Assembly (NCBI GenBank): GCA_036873135.1
Contig: JAPTYO010000017.1
Coordinates: 1,426,001 to 1,490,000 of the forward strand
DNA length: 64,000 bases
Direction of reading: 5' to 3'
Source of the DNA: Clarkia xantiana subsp. parviflora
Taxonomy: Eukaryota > Streptophyta > Magnoliopsida > Myrtales > Onagraceae
The translations under genes were made by a program, and so were the position numbers. Positions 44,247 to 55,353 of the stretch are shown piece by piece. The notes below the pieces were generated by a model that was given only the letters and a program-made list of their open reading frames with translations, ran no database searches and was not told where the DNA came from. How positions within the stretch are numbered: position 1 is the stretch's first letter; the number at the start of each line of letters is the position of its first letter.

Positions 44247-45324
44247 TCAGAAAGAACCGTAAAGAGTTAAGCCTTGTGCAGTGAAGATCCATTTAAAGCT
44301 TGAACTAGGAGTGTCGAGTCTGTCTTGATAACCATCAATTATCTCCTGAAAGGGAAAGCAAGCAAAAGAGCTGTTCTGCACGCAAGACCTCGGCCAAAAG
44401 TGGTGAAATTCCAGGTGAAACAGATACCGAAACCATACACAAAACATTTCCTGCATTGTAAAGAAGACAAGCCCCAGAGATCAAACTTGCTGCTACATCC
44501 AAACCACCATCTGCTAATAGAGTCCATGAGTAAGGCAGCAATGCAGATCCCCAGCTGATTACTGGTTGGCGAAGAAGTTGTCTCCCTGAAAATCTAGTTC
44601 CTGTTTTATCCAGAAAAGCAAGAGTGTTATCACTGCATAAAGAAGAGAGGCCAAGCATAACAGAATCGATACAAGGAGTTCTAGCGTTGAAAACCAGCTG
44701 ATTTCTTGTCAGCCAAATGGACCATAAGACTAAACATTTCGGAGGTAGGGAACTGATCCAAGATTCATTTGGGACATCCATAAAGAGCCATTCCTACACT
44801 GATGAGATATTTAAACTACTACCTCTAACTGCAAAGTTTGAAGCAAACCAGACATGTTGAAAAAACTGACAATTCCACATGAAGTGGTTCCAGGTTTCAG
44901 GGAATTCACCACAGAGAGGACAAGATGGGTTGAAAGAGGAAATACGTCGTTGGAGATTAGCTCCCATAGCCAAACCTCCAGAACATCCCTTCTAGACGAA
45001 CATTTTAATTTTTGGAATAAGATTAGAGAACCAAAACTTATTCCAGAAATCAAAACTAGTAGTCATAGGGGGTGCTGAGGTTGATTCAAATTTGAGATTG
45101 TTCTCTTGAGTGATGAGTAACTTGTAACCTATCTTGACTGTGTATGTACCAGCTGGGTTAGGAACCCAAAGGAGCTTATCTGGTGTAGGAAAGATAGGTA
45201 GAGACAGTGATGAAATCGTGTGTTCTGCAGTAGATGGACATTCCAGGATGAGTCGCCATGATTCAGGTAGTTGTAAACCTTTGTTTGGGGTAGCTGGGTA
45301 TGGTTCAGTTGGTGTAGGTTTCAT
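44247..45324 (-). pseudogene. LINE C-terminal region: zf-RVT and RNase H-like parts
   Basis: Pieces in different frames: DKLLWVPNPAGTYTVKIGYK, then FDFWNKFWFSNLIPKIKMF (the usual linker before the zf-RVT motif), NHFMWNCQFF-like text, CLVLWSIWLTRNQLVFN, and a last RNase H-like part (LLAEVLRAEQLFCLL). The order is that of plant L1 ORF2 proteins. Confidence 0.65.
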
Positions 45325-45357
45325 TCGGCCAGAGAGGGGAAGTTTGGGACCCAGGGG

Positions 45358-47343
45358 TCAGTCCAGAAGTTTGAGTAAGGTTCTCCATAAAACACTATGA
45401 TATTGTCTTGGCTTGCAAGTGAAGAAATCCGACTGCGCTAAGTATTTTTGACATAGACAATGAGTCCAGATGCAGTCTTTAGAGGTTAAGAGGCGCCAGA
45501 TTTGCTTAAGAAGGAGGGCATTGTTCTGATGGTTAATATCTTTGAATCCCAACCCCCCTAAAGCTTTACTCATGGTTAACTTATGCCAAGCTATCCAGGG
45601 GATTCCTTTTTTGTCGAGTGTAGACTGCCACCAGAAATTCCTAAGAACAGATTGAAGCTTGTGGTGAAAGTTTTGTGAGAGCTTGATGCAAGACATTGTG
45701 TAGGTTGGAATGGATGAAGCAGTTGCTTTAATGAGGATTGCCTTTCCCGTAGCATTGAGGAATCTTCCCGTCCAAGCCTGGATTATTTTTGAGATTCTTT
45801 CTAACAAGGAAGTACCTATTAACTGTTTTTGTTTTGTCTAATTCACAGGTAGGCCAAAATAGAGATCTGAATCCTTCATCTTATTAACACCCACAGATTG
45901 AAGGAAGGAGTTTTGCACATCCTGTGGAGTATTATGACTGAAGAAGATGCTTGACTTGGAGTAATTGACTTGTTGCCCTGATTGCTGCTCATACAGAGCA
46001 AGTAAATTTTGGAGAGAGTGCAGGTATTGGGGTTTAGCCTCCAGGAAGATAAAACTATCATATGCAAAGAGTAGATGATTTATTGGCATGCAAGGTGTCC
46101 CAGGTTTGATTCCAGAGATTAGGCCTAGGGACTGATAATTAGTTAAATTCCTTGAGAGGATCTCAGCACAAAGAATAAAGAGGAAATGAGAGAGGGTATC
46201 CCCTTGTCTCAGTCCCCTGGATGTTGAAATGGTAGGAGATGGAATCCCATTGATGAGGATTGAGAGGGTTGTGGAAGAAACACATTCCATGATCCAATTC
46301 ACAAATTGATGAGGAAAACCAAGTTTCAACATGGTTGCTTTGAGAAAATGTCATTCAATTCTATCGAAAGCTTGGGTCATGTCTAATTTGAGGGCTAGTA
46401 GGCCAATTTTCCCTCTTCTCCTCTTTCTGATAACGTGGAGGAATTCCTGAGCTAGGAGTGTATTGTCAGATATCAATCTGCCCTTGACGAAAGCGCTTTG
46501 AAAAGGTGAAATGATATTTGGGAGTACCTCTTTTAGACGATTACAGAGAATTTTTGAAATGATCTTGTATGCTGAGGTGCAAAGGCTAATGGGTCTCCAT
46601 TGTTGAATAGACTGTGGCTAAGAGGTTTTTGGGACTAAGACTATGAAGGTCTTATTAAGGTCCTTAAGGAGATGGCCTGATTGGAAAAAGGAATGAACAG
46701 CAGCTTTTGTACCCATAGAAACCAGGTGGAAAACCGTCAGGGTCAGGAGATTTATCAGGATGAAGCCCCCTCAAAGCCTCCAAAATTTCACTATCAAGTA
46801 TGGGATTATTCAGGGAGTTTAGATTGGGTTGAGGAGTAGAAGGTTGAAACACCTGTAAGAGTGACAGATCTGGGGGAGGAGGTTGGGCTGTGAATAGAGA
46901 AGTGAAATGACTGACTATATGAGAAGTAATTTGTTGAGGTTGAGTCAGCCATTCACCTATTTGGGTTACGATCCAATTGAGTCTATTGACGTGTCTTCTG
47001 GCAAGGGTTTTTGCGTGGAAGAATTTTGTGTTTTTATCTCTTTGAAGAAGCCATTGTTCCCTAGATTTTTGTCTCCACATGCATTCCTCTTGTTTATAGA
47101 CTCTTGCAGTTTTCCTTCTAGAAAGATTTCCTCAGAGATTGTGCCCTTTTGCTGGCAAGTTTGCAGAGAGTGAAGGGTTTCAGAGATATTTGTTTGGACA
47201 TTTCCAAAGACTTTTTTATTCCAGTGACGAAGATCTGAGGCTAGTCTTGTCAATTTGTGGTGAAGGGCTGTTTGATGGATCCTGGAGGAAGGTTTTTCCA
47301 AGAAATAGTGAACAGATGAATGAAATCGGGATGATCCATCCAC
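45358..47343 (-). pseudogene. LINE reverse transcriptase region
   Basis: The segments in order are ALRGLHPDKSPDPDGF (the RT entry, usually P-x-KAPGPDGF), WRPISLCTSAYKIISKIL, LKLDMTQAFDRIE (motif A aspartates present), GLRQGDTLSHFLFILCAEIL, LLFAYDSFIFLEA (the place of the FADD box), YSKSSIFFS, and after it WTGRFLNATGKAILIKA and FWWQ. The metal-binding FADD is changed to FAYD by one base. The frame changes at about 46660, 46340 and 45835, with stops in between. It would normally prime reverse transcription at a nicked target. Confidence 0.82.
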
Positions 47344-47399
47344 ATGTACTCGAATCTGAAGGGTTTGTTAGAAGTAGAGAGGGGAGGATCAGTTTGTAG

Positions 47400-48128
47400 C
47401 ATTAAGGGGTAATGATCAGATCCCAACCTAGCCAAATTGTATAGAGTAGCATTAGGGAATAGGTGTAGCCAAGCTGAGTTTACAAAGCCTCTATCTAGCC
47501 TCTCAAGGATCAGATCTGGGGGAGATCTTCTATTAGACCAAATGAAAGAAGGACCTTATGCACCAATTTCCAAAAGGTGTAAAGAGTCTGACCAGTTATT
47601 CACTTGCAAGAGTCTTTCAGTGGAAAGAGGGTTACCTCCTTGTTTCTCAGACAGAGACCAGATGTCATTAAAATCTCCTAAGAGAAGCCAAGGAGTGGAG
47701 TGAGAAACATTGAGAGAGAGCAAAGAAGACCAGAAAGCTTGTCTCCGGTTGAATTTGCTTGGTGCATAGACGAAACTTGCAATCCAAGTAATAGAAGAGG
47801 GCTGCTCTGTGATCTCTACAAGTATGAAATTCCTATGGATTTGAAGTTGTTGAACTAGGAAGAGGGATGTCCAAACTACTATTAAATCACCTCTGGTTTC
47901 TTTAGGGGGGTAGGTTAAGGAATTTGTATATCCTAGGTTCAGAAGATTTCTCTTCAGCTTTTCCATTTTGCTCTTGATTTCAGAAAGGAAGACTCTTTGG
48001 GGTTTCCAGTGGCAAATAAGACGTCTTAGATGCTGATTTGTCAAGGCACGTCCATTTCCTTGACAATTCCAAGCCAAGATTAACATAATGCTGGCAGATA
48101 GTGTTCTACAGACACCTCTGCACATCAT
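47400..48128 (-). pseudogene. LINE endonuclease domain
   Basis: The frame reads ILAWNCQGNGRALTNQHLRR, then LSEIKSK, IASFVYAPSK, WLLLGDFNDIW and, after a TAA at 47556-47558 in the same frame, PPDLILERLDRGF and RLGSDHYPLML. These are the WNC, GDFND and SDHYP signature blocks of LINE endonucleases, which nick DNA for target-primed reverse transcription. One stop and a later frameshift near 47270 break it. Confidence 0.85.
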
Positions 48129-48351
48129 TGGAAATAACAGAATAATACCGGGAGTAAAATTCAGTATGCCAACAGTGGAAAAGAAAAGCTACCTCATTGA
48201 AATCAGGGGAGGGATCTTCCAGGGGTGTATCTGCACTACTGGACTCAGTGGAGGAGCTGTGAGAGTGGAGATCCTCTTGTTCAACTCTGGGTTTTAGCTT
48301 CCTTAAGTAACTAAGCTCATTCTCCTCTTCATGACTTTGCCTAACACCTAG

Positions 48352-49503
48352 TGTAAACACTTAATTTTGGACCACGCGCGACACTCGTGGCATGTGGCGC
48401 ACTAAATGGGGAAGTGTTCGAAATATGCAAGTCGAGAAGCTTTCAAGAATGGCTCCTGCAAAATTATGATATTTATTTGTATTTATTGTAGAAAATATTT
48501 GTTGAATATTTAGAGTATATTTTCTGAATATTTAACATTTATTAGCAAAATAAATCAGCAATATTTGTTGCTAAAATTAGACTAGGTAATAGTTATTATA
48601 AATAGCTAGCTATGTCAGTTGATGTAAGGGGGGGGGGGGGGGAATGGATTGAAAGATACAAGGTGTTTCGAATATTACTGGTGTTGTTGGATTTATTGTG
48701 TTTGTTCGATTCGTTATTGTTTAATTGATTCTTCTCATTCTTATATTACCATGTATATATATATATGTACGTAACTAAAAGCTTTTGACCTTTCATCATT
48801 ATTATTACCATTACAATATGTACAGCATAGTATTATCCTCTTGGAAGCTTCCCATGATCCCGATCACCACCATCAGCACAAGCCGGTCTAGCAAGAAGAT
48901 GCTACCACCATCCCGGGTCTGTCAGTCTTCGCAGTTCGCCGATCGACCACACTTTGCCCATAGCTCGAGCTCGACCGACCGAAGCTATCTTCCTCACTGC
49001 TCATTCAGACCCGTACCACGACAGCACTCCGGATCTACCCGACACCGCACAGTCTTCCCGATTCCTTCACCAAATACTGCTCCAGTCATCTCCGGTCGTC
49101 TCTCTGCCGTGAACTCCACCTTTCTCCGACGCCGTCCACCAGCTCCGTCCCCTTGCCGCTGTCGTTGCTACTGCTGCTGTCATTTTTCTTTGTTGCCGTC
49201 CCGTCCTTAGTTAGCCCTCGCCGTGTCCAGGTCCAAAATCCCTTCTCAATTAATTATTTCTTTGTAGCCTACGTTTATTTTTGTTTCTTTATGTATTATC
49301 ATATTATATACATTCCCATTGCTATATTATATATATTCCTTATTATTATACTGTTATTGTTATTATGTGTAGTTGATTAATTAATTAGTCTAAACATAGG
49401 TTAGTTAAAATTTAGTCAGATTAATTACAGAGATAAATATATGTATATGTTGTGTTTTGATTTAATCATGTTCAGTAGTTCTAGTGTTTTTGTTTTTAAG
49501 TTT
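48352..49503 (+). mobile_element. 5' LTR of Ogre-like element, copy 2, 3' truncated
   Basis: It starts TGTAAACACTTAATTTTGG and is almost identical to 53369-54513; I see fewer than ten small differences, including a 9-bp indel near 48930 and a poly-G length change. The match ends at 49503, so the last roughly 370 bp of the LTR and the primer site are missing. Its left flank is CCTAG inside the LINE. The near identity of the two LTRs indicates a recent insertion. Confidence 0.88.
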
Positions 49504-50100
49504 CATACGCATTGTTTTTAAAAAAACTCTTTAGGTGAGTTGTAATTTTTGTTAGTGCGTCACGTATGCATTACTTTTTTTGAAAAAAACATTTTTGGAA
49601 ATTTAATTTCCCTTTAGCTATTAGAGCTTCTAATTTCGAACGTGCATTCCACATGCATCATTTCAAAAACTTTTTACCTGAATTGTTTTATTTTAAATAA
49701 TGCATCCAGTATGCATTAATTTAAAAAAACTGTTTAGATAAATCGTAAGCTCTCTTAGTTTTAGGGCTCTTTGTTTAAAAAACATTTTACCTGATTTTTT
49801 TTTTTCTTAAAAGATGTGCATCTCATATGCATTATTTTCGGAAGAAACTTTCAGGTAAATTGTAATTTTTTCTTAGTTGTAGAACTTTCATTTTTAAGTT
49901 TGCATCCTGTATTTATTTTTTTGTGCATCTCATATGCATTTTTTTAAAATAAAAAAAAAAACCTTTCACTTGATTATCTTTTTTTTAATTTTGAGCAACT
50001 ACGATGCATTGATTTTTTTATTCTCAAAAAAACTTCACCTTGATTTTTCATCTTGTACATACATTCCATATGTGTCATTCAGGTAAACCGGTTGTAAGTT
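49504..50100 (+). repeat. AT-rich degenerate tandem repeats
   Basis: About seven irregular units of 55-100 bp share phrases like GCATCTCATATGCATT and TTAGGTGAATTGTAATTTTT. They lie between the truncated LTR and the 3' region of the Ogre-like element. Confidence 0.65.
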
Positions 50101-51146
50101 GTATCATTGGATAAGGTATCCCGCACATACAAGTTGTGTCGGGCAAATGGGGCAACATAAACGTGCAACCATCCAGTTGCACGAAGCACAAATTGCACAC
50201 TCAGGATATCCAAACGCTCAGGTACGATGAATTGTACTTGATTTTTCCTCGAGATTTGAGTGTCCCTACTTTTTTTGCAGATCAGACGACCACTTCGACG
50301 AGGTCGCAACCACGTGAAATGTGACTGCTCCAAAGAACTTACATGTCAAAATTCCACCCACCGTATGTGGAATTCATGCGTATCCCCGAACCAAGCTGTA
50401 CATCTGTTTTACGGTAAGGTCTAAAACGGTCGGTGGTAACCAATGGGCATCTCCTATTGAGATCGGTCATGTCCGGAGATGGCAAAATATCAAGAGATCA
50501 TCGAGAGTCTCGTGAAGAATTTAGATGTCAAGCAAAGAAAAGATTATTGTTAGTGCCTTCCATCAGAGGTCCAGGGGCATTTACTTTCCGGCAGGTGTTC
50601 ATATACAAGTTGTGATTTCTAGATGGAGCGGGAAAATCAGGACATGCAGCAGGTCCAGTCGCATAGCAAGCACATTCCCCACCCAGGTAAGAAAAGTTGT
50701 GATCATTTTTATTCCCGAAATTTGAGTTTTTCCTTACTCATTTTGCAGCTCGGATAATCATCCAAATCAAAGCTCGTGAAAATCATATCTCGTGCATGAC
50801 CATTTGCGACGAGTTTAACCCAATAGTGCTAGCCATGGGGCATCCCCAGACGAGATTGAGCAATAACCGGGGCACTTGAGAAACCGAGATAAGAAATCAC
50901 TGTCTACGTCATCCATTGGTTATAAGGTCCATCCAGGGCGTCGACACGATCGACCTATTTTGATTCAATCAACTGAGTCCTTCTCTAGAAGATGTTTTGA
51001 ATTAAAAATTTCAGATTTGCCACTAGGGGCATGTACATAATTGTTGTTGATTATTTTCGTTAAATTTTCTTTTCCAAAAAGAAGCAAAAAAAAAAAAAAG
51101 GAAAAAAAGAGAGCAAAAAAAAAAAAGCAAAAAATCATTTTCTTTA

Positions 51147-51832
51147 GGTTCACAGCCGCCCTTTAATCGGCTACAGAAAAATAAAGGGAGTTTTCACGTA
51201 AATTTTGTGAGAGCAGTGGAAAAAAAAAAAGGGTCACAGTTGTCCCTAAATCAACTACAGATAAAAAGGGTCTCAGTCGTCCCTAAAACGGCTATAAAGA
51301 AAGGGCCGCAGCCACCCTTCAAATGGCTACAGATAAAGAGCGCCCTGCAACATCAAAAGCGGGAAATAGGTGAAAGGGCCACAGCCACCCTCCAAACGGC
51401 TACAAATAAAAGAGTGACCCCGCGAACCCTGTGAGGGCAAGAGAATAAAAAGGGCCACAGCCACCCTTAAAAAAATGGCTACACAAGAAGAGTGATCCCG
51501 CGAAGCCGGTGAGGGCGGGAGAGTAAAAGAAAGGGTCACAGCTGTCCCTCAAACGGCTACAGTCAAAAGAGCAATCCCGAAACATCGATGGTGGATATTA
51601 AGTGAAATGGCCACAACCACCCTCAAAATGGTTACATACAAAGAGTGTTTCCCGGATCAGAGACGAGGAATGAAGGGCCACAGCAACCCTCCAAATGGCT
51701 ACAATCAAAAAGCTCCCGCAACATAACGGTGAGAAAAAGGGTCACAGTCACCCTCCAAAGGGCTACAAATACTCCCGCATCGAGGCGGAAAATAAAGTAC
51801 GGGTCACAGCCACCGTTTAATCGGCTACCAAA
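51147..51832 (+). repeat. Degenerate tandem array, unit about 60-80 bp (copy 2)
   Basis: Eleven units with the core GGGCCACAGCCACCCTTCAA / GGCTACA. It is the counterpart of 15677-16330 with one more unit and a different order of variants. Confidence 0.85.
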
Positions 51833-52329
51833 TAAAGAGTGCTTCCGCTAGGTTGAAAACCCGAAAGGGCGACCTAGGCAAAATCAGGAAATGAGAGGCA
51901 TGGTTGCAAGTTCAGAAATTGCAATCATGGCAAAAGGAGAGAAGATAAAAAAATCGAGGGGCACGGTCGGAAATCTCTCAATCGACCGTGGCAAAAGGAG
52001 AGAAAAAAGAGAAATTCTCAACAAAAAAAAAAAAGAGAAAAAGAAAAAACAAAAAAGAAAAAAGAGAAAAAAAAAAAAAGATCCCGCTAGGTTGTCGCAC
52101 AATGCACAATTTAGGCAAAAATTACGGACAAACACTGAGGCGCAAGCAGCGTATTCCAAAGTCAATTTCACGGCAAACGGGACGGTTACAGTCTGCTCTC
52201 GCGAGTCACCATTCAAAGATGAGTAGGACTGTTACAGTCTGTTCCTACAAATCAACCGACAATCGGGATCTGAAGTGGTCCAGCTTTCTGAGAATCACCC
52301 CCGACGAACGAAGCCTTAGTATTCAGCCT

Positions 52330-52830
52330 TCGCAAGTCACGTCACTAGAGGCACTTCTCCAACGGACGCCACTAGAGGCTCTTCTCCGACATACGCCGCT
52401 AGAGGCATCGCCAAAGGGTCTCCGGTACGGTCTGACGTAGAGGTCTTCCGCCACCAGAGATATCACCAAAGGTTTTCCGGTACGGTCTGACGTAGAGGTC
52501 TTCCGTTACCACTCGCCACTAGAGGCGTCATCAAAGGTTCTCCGGTACGGTCTGACGTAGAGGTCTTTCGCTACCAGAGATATCACCAGAGGTTTTCTGG
52601 TACGGCCTGACGTAGAGGTCTTCCGTTACCACTCGCCACTAGAGGCATCGCCAAAGGGTCTCCGGTACGGTCTGACGTAGAGGTATTCCGCCACCAGAGA
52701 TATCACCTAGAGGTTTTCCGGTACGGTCTGACGTAGAGGTTTTTACGTTATCACTCGCCACTAGAGGCGTCACCAGAGGTTGTTGGTACTGTCTGACGTA
52801 GAGGTCTTCTGTTACCAATCATCACCAAAG
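52330..52830 (+). repeat. Tandem array with TACGGTCTGACGTAGAGG units
   Basis: About six units of 60-66 bp combine GGTACGGTCTGACGTAGAGG with TCGCCACTAGAGGC. This block is absent from the first Ogre-like copy. Confidence 0.85.
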
Positions 52831-52834
52831 GTTT

Positions 52835-53215
52835 TACTTTATTGCACGCCACTGGAGGCTTTTCCTTGTCGCTCGCCACTGGAGGCAACGTCGATTGAGG
52901 TTTTAGTTTACTGCACGCCACTGGAGACTTTACTTTTCTGCACGCCACTGGAGGCTTTACTTTTCCGCACGCCACTGGAGGCTTTACTTTCTGCACTACC
53001 AATGGAGGCACCACCAACAGGGGCACCGCCGACGGAGGTTCTATTTTCTGCATTACCAATGGAGGCACCGCCAACAGGGGCACCGCCGACGGAGGTTCTA
53101 TTTTCCGCGCTACCAATGGAGGCACCGCCAACAGGGGCACCGCCAACGGAGGTTCTATTTTCCGCATGCCAATGGAGGCACCGCCAATAGGGGCACCGCC
53201 GACAGAGGCTCTACT
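52835..53215 (+). repeat. Tandem array of GCCACTGGAGGC and AATGGAGGCACCGCC units
   Basis: Units of about 30 bp (CACGCCACTGGAGGCTTTAC) change into units of about 57 bp (ACCAATGGAGGCACCGCCAA, CAGGGGCACCGCC). Lengths divisible by three leave a 179-codon repetitive antisense frame (52751-53290), which I take as a by-product. Confidence 0.85.
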
Positions 53216-53352
53216 TTTTTTTGCACTTTCCGAAATAAGCCAGGAGTTTCCTTGAAGATTCGAAGACTCGAAAGAAGATATACTTCCCAACCAAAATTAG
53301 TGTTTACTCGTCTTTGGACAAATCCCCTCGAACTTGTTCTACGGGAATTCGC

Positions 53353-53368
53353 CCAAAGAGGGGCAAAC
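53353..53368 (+). other. Polypurine tract before the second LTR
   Basis: CAAAGAGGGGCAAAC directly before TGTAAACAC. It marks the following LTR as the 3' LTR of the left unit. Confidence 0.75.
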
Positions 53369-54887
53369 TGTAAACACTTAATTTTGGTCCACGCGCGACA
53401 CTCGTGGCATGTGGCGCACTAAATGGGGAAGTGTTCGAAATATGGCAAGTCGAGAAGCTTCCAAGAATGGCTCCTGCAAAATTAGGATATTTATTTGTAT
53501 TTATTGTAGAAAATATTTGTTGAATATTTATAGTATATTTTCTGAATATTTAACATTTATTAGCAAAATAAATCAGCAATATTTGTTGCTAAGATTAGAC
53601 TAGGTAATAGTTATTATAAATAGCTAGCTATGTCAGTTGATGTAAGGGGGGGGGGGGGGGGAATGGATTGAAAGATACAAGGTGTTTCGAATATTACTGG
53701 TGTTGTTGGATTTATTGTGTTTGTTCGATTCGTTATTGTTTAATTGATTCTTCTCATTCTTATATTACCATGTATATATATATATGTACGTAACTAAAAG
53801 CTTTTGACCTTTCATCATTATTATTACCATTACAATATGTACAGCATAGTATTATCCTCTTGGAAGCTTCCCATGATCCCGATCACCACCATCAGCACAA
53901 GCCGGTCTAGCAAGAAGATGCTACCACCATCCCGGGTCTCGCAGTTCGCCGATCGACCACACTTTGCCCATAGCTCGAGCTCGACCGACCGAAGCTATCT
54001 TCCTCACTGCTCATTCAGACCCGTACCACGACAGCACTCCGGATCTACCCGACACCGCACAGTCTTCCCGATTCCTTCACCAAATACTGCTCCAGTCATC
54101 TCCGGTCGTCTCTCTGCCGTGAACTCCACCTTTCTCCGACGCCGTCCACCAGCTCCGTCCCCTTGCCGCTGTCGTTGCTACTGCTGCTGTCATTTTTCTT
54201 TGTTGCCGTCCCGTCCTTAGTTAGCCCTCGCCGTGTCCAGGTCCAAAATCCCTTCTCAATTAATTATTTCTTTGTAGCCTACGTTTATTTTTGTTTCTTT
54301 ATGTATTATCATATTATATACATTCCCATTGCTATATTATATATATTCCTTATTATTATACTGTTATTGTTATTATGTGTAGTTGATTAATTAATTAGTC
54401 TAAACATAGGTTAGTTAAAATTTAGTCAGATTAATTACAGAGATAAATATATGTATATGTTGTGTTTTGATTTAATCATGTTCAGTAGTTCTAGTGTTTT
54501 TGTTTTTAAGTTTTATCTTTGTTAGGAATTGTAATCATAATTATTAGGATTAGATTTATAGTCAATAATCTTTTTTAGGTGATGAAGTCTAATTTAATTT
54601 AACTTTAGATAAACTAATCTGATAATATATATTTAAAAGTTGAAATTGGCAAATTTGTGAATTGAGTACCGAAAGGGCGTGATTAATTCCATGAGTTTTA
54701 ATTCGTAACAGAACCCCCGAACTCGTATTTCTGATCGTAGACTGATTTAATACCTAGGTGTTTAATTAGTTATTCGCTTAGGTAATTTAGGATTCTAGTT
54801 AGCCTAACAATTAACTAGTGGCGACTCTTTCAAAATTGCACGTTTTTCAAAATGTAATTCACCGTAGGTCAGATTTTAGGTCCGACA
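53369..54887 (+). mobile_element. Shared LTR of the Ogre-like array (copy 2)
   Basis: 1519 bp from TGTAAACAC to TCCGACA. On its left is a polypurine tract, as for a 3' LTR. On its right is a primer-binding site (54891-54908), as for a 5' LTR. It therefore belongs to two units at once. Confidence 0.87.
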
Positions 54888-54890
54888 ATT

Positions 54891-54908
54891 TGGCGACTCT
54901 GCTGGGGA
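54891..54908 (+). other. Primer-binding site of the Ogre-like element
   Basis: TGGCGACTCTGCTGGGGA three bases after the LTR. Ogre elements are known for a tRNA-Arg type primer site of similar form; the assignment is tentative. Confidence 0.7.
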
Positions 54909-55353
54909 TGATTTAGAGGGTTCGGGCTCAGTATGTTCACTTTTTTCCATGTTAGAATTTTGTAATTTTTATTTTTATTTCACAGATCTAACTTGTTTTT
55001 TTTTTGTGATTTCAGGTGTGGAGTTAAGTTTTATTCTGACTAACTATTTTTCTTTGTTGTGTATGTATTATTTAAATTTGCACACACCCACTTTAGCGTA
55101 ATCTCCAAAACGCCTAACACCCAGGGCGACTAGGAACCCCGGAGGTTTAGTACGGTACGACCGGAGCGGCTGGGCCGCCGGTACGGCTCGGAAAAACTCT
55201 ACTCGCTTGTGAAGGTCTTATGATCCCTATGATGGGGTGAGGAAACCACCTTGTCGGGAACCTGTCAGTGGAACCTACCTTGTAGAGCAAAGCCACACAT
55301 TTTTTTACCTCCACTAACATGATCTGTTTTTTTGTTGTAAATGTTATCATTAC
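54909..55353 (+). mobile_element. 5' leader of the second Ogre-like unit, interrupted by element B
   Basis: Non-coding leader after the primer site. It has an acceptor-like TTTTTTTGTGATTTCAG ending at 55015. Element B is inserted at 55353, with ATTAC as the likely target sequence. Confidence 0.6.

Larger units (their letters stand above)
44046..48351 (-). mobile_element. L1-type LINE, degenerate and 5' truncated
   Basis: On the minus strand, in order: possible end of ORF1, an apurinic-type endonuclease (48090-47400), RT (about 46800-45840), a zf-RVT type region and an RNase H-like C-terminus (about 44780-44250). The 3' end has a short poly-A (poly-T 44046-44053). Many stops and frameshifts. 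The 5' side is interrupted at 48351 by the Ogre-like LTR; the missing 5' part may lie beyond that element. Confidence 0.85.
50040..53368 (+). mobile_element. 3' non-coding region of the Ogre-like element, copy 2
   Basis: Homologous to 14509-17572. Order: a duplicated unit of about 470 bp with intron-like intervals (50222-50280, 50687-50748), the CCACAGCCACCC array, short unique parts, a long array of CGCCACTAGAGGC type, and the polypurine tract. No Gag or pol remains, so most of the element has been deleted between 49503 and here. Confidence 0.7.

Noticed and set aside
48629..48643. Poly-G run, and its twin near 53647-53661, as G-quadruplex elements
   Set aside because: They are single homopolymer runs that differ in length between the two LTRs; slippage explains them and nothing else supports a function.
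51988..52440. 150-codon lysine-rich plus-strand frame
   Set aside because: It starts in a poly-A/AG run and crosses unrelated repeat units; no coding signal.
52751..53290. 179-codon minus-strand frame with repeated KIEPPSAVPLLAVPPL
   Set aside because: It reads across a tandem array whose unit lengths are multiples of three, which keeps frames open by chance. The first Ogre-like copy has no equivalent frame.
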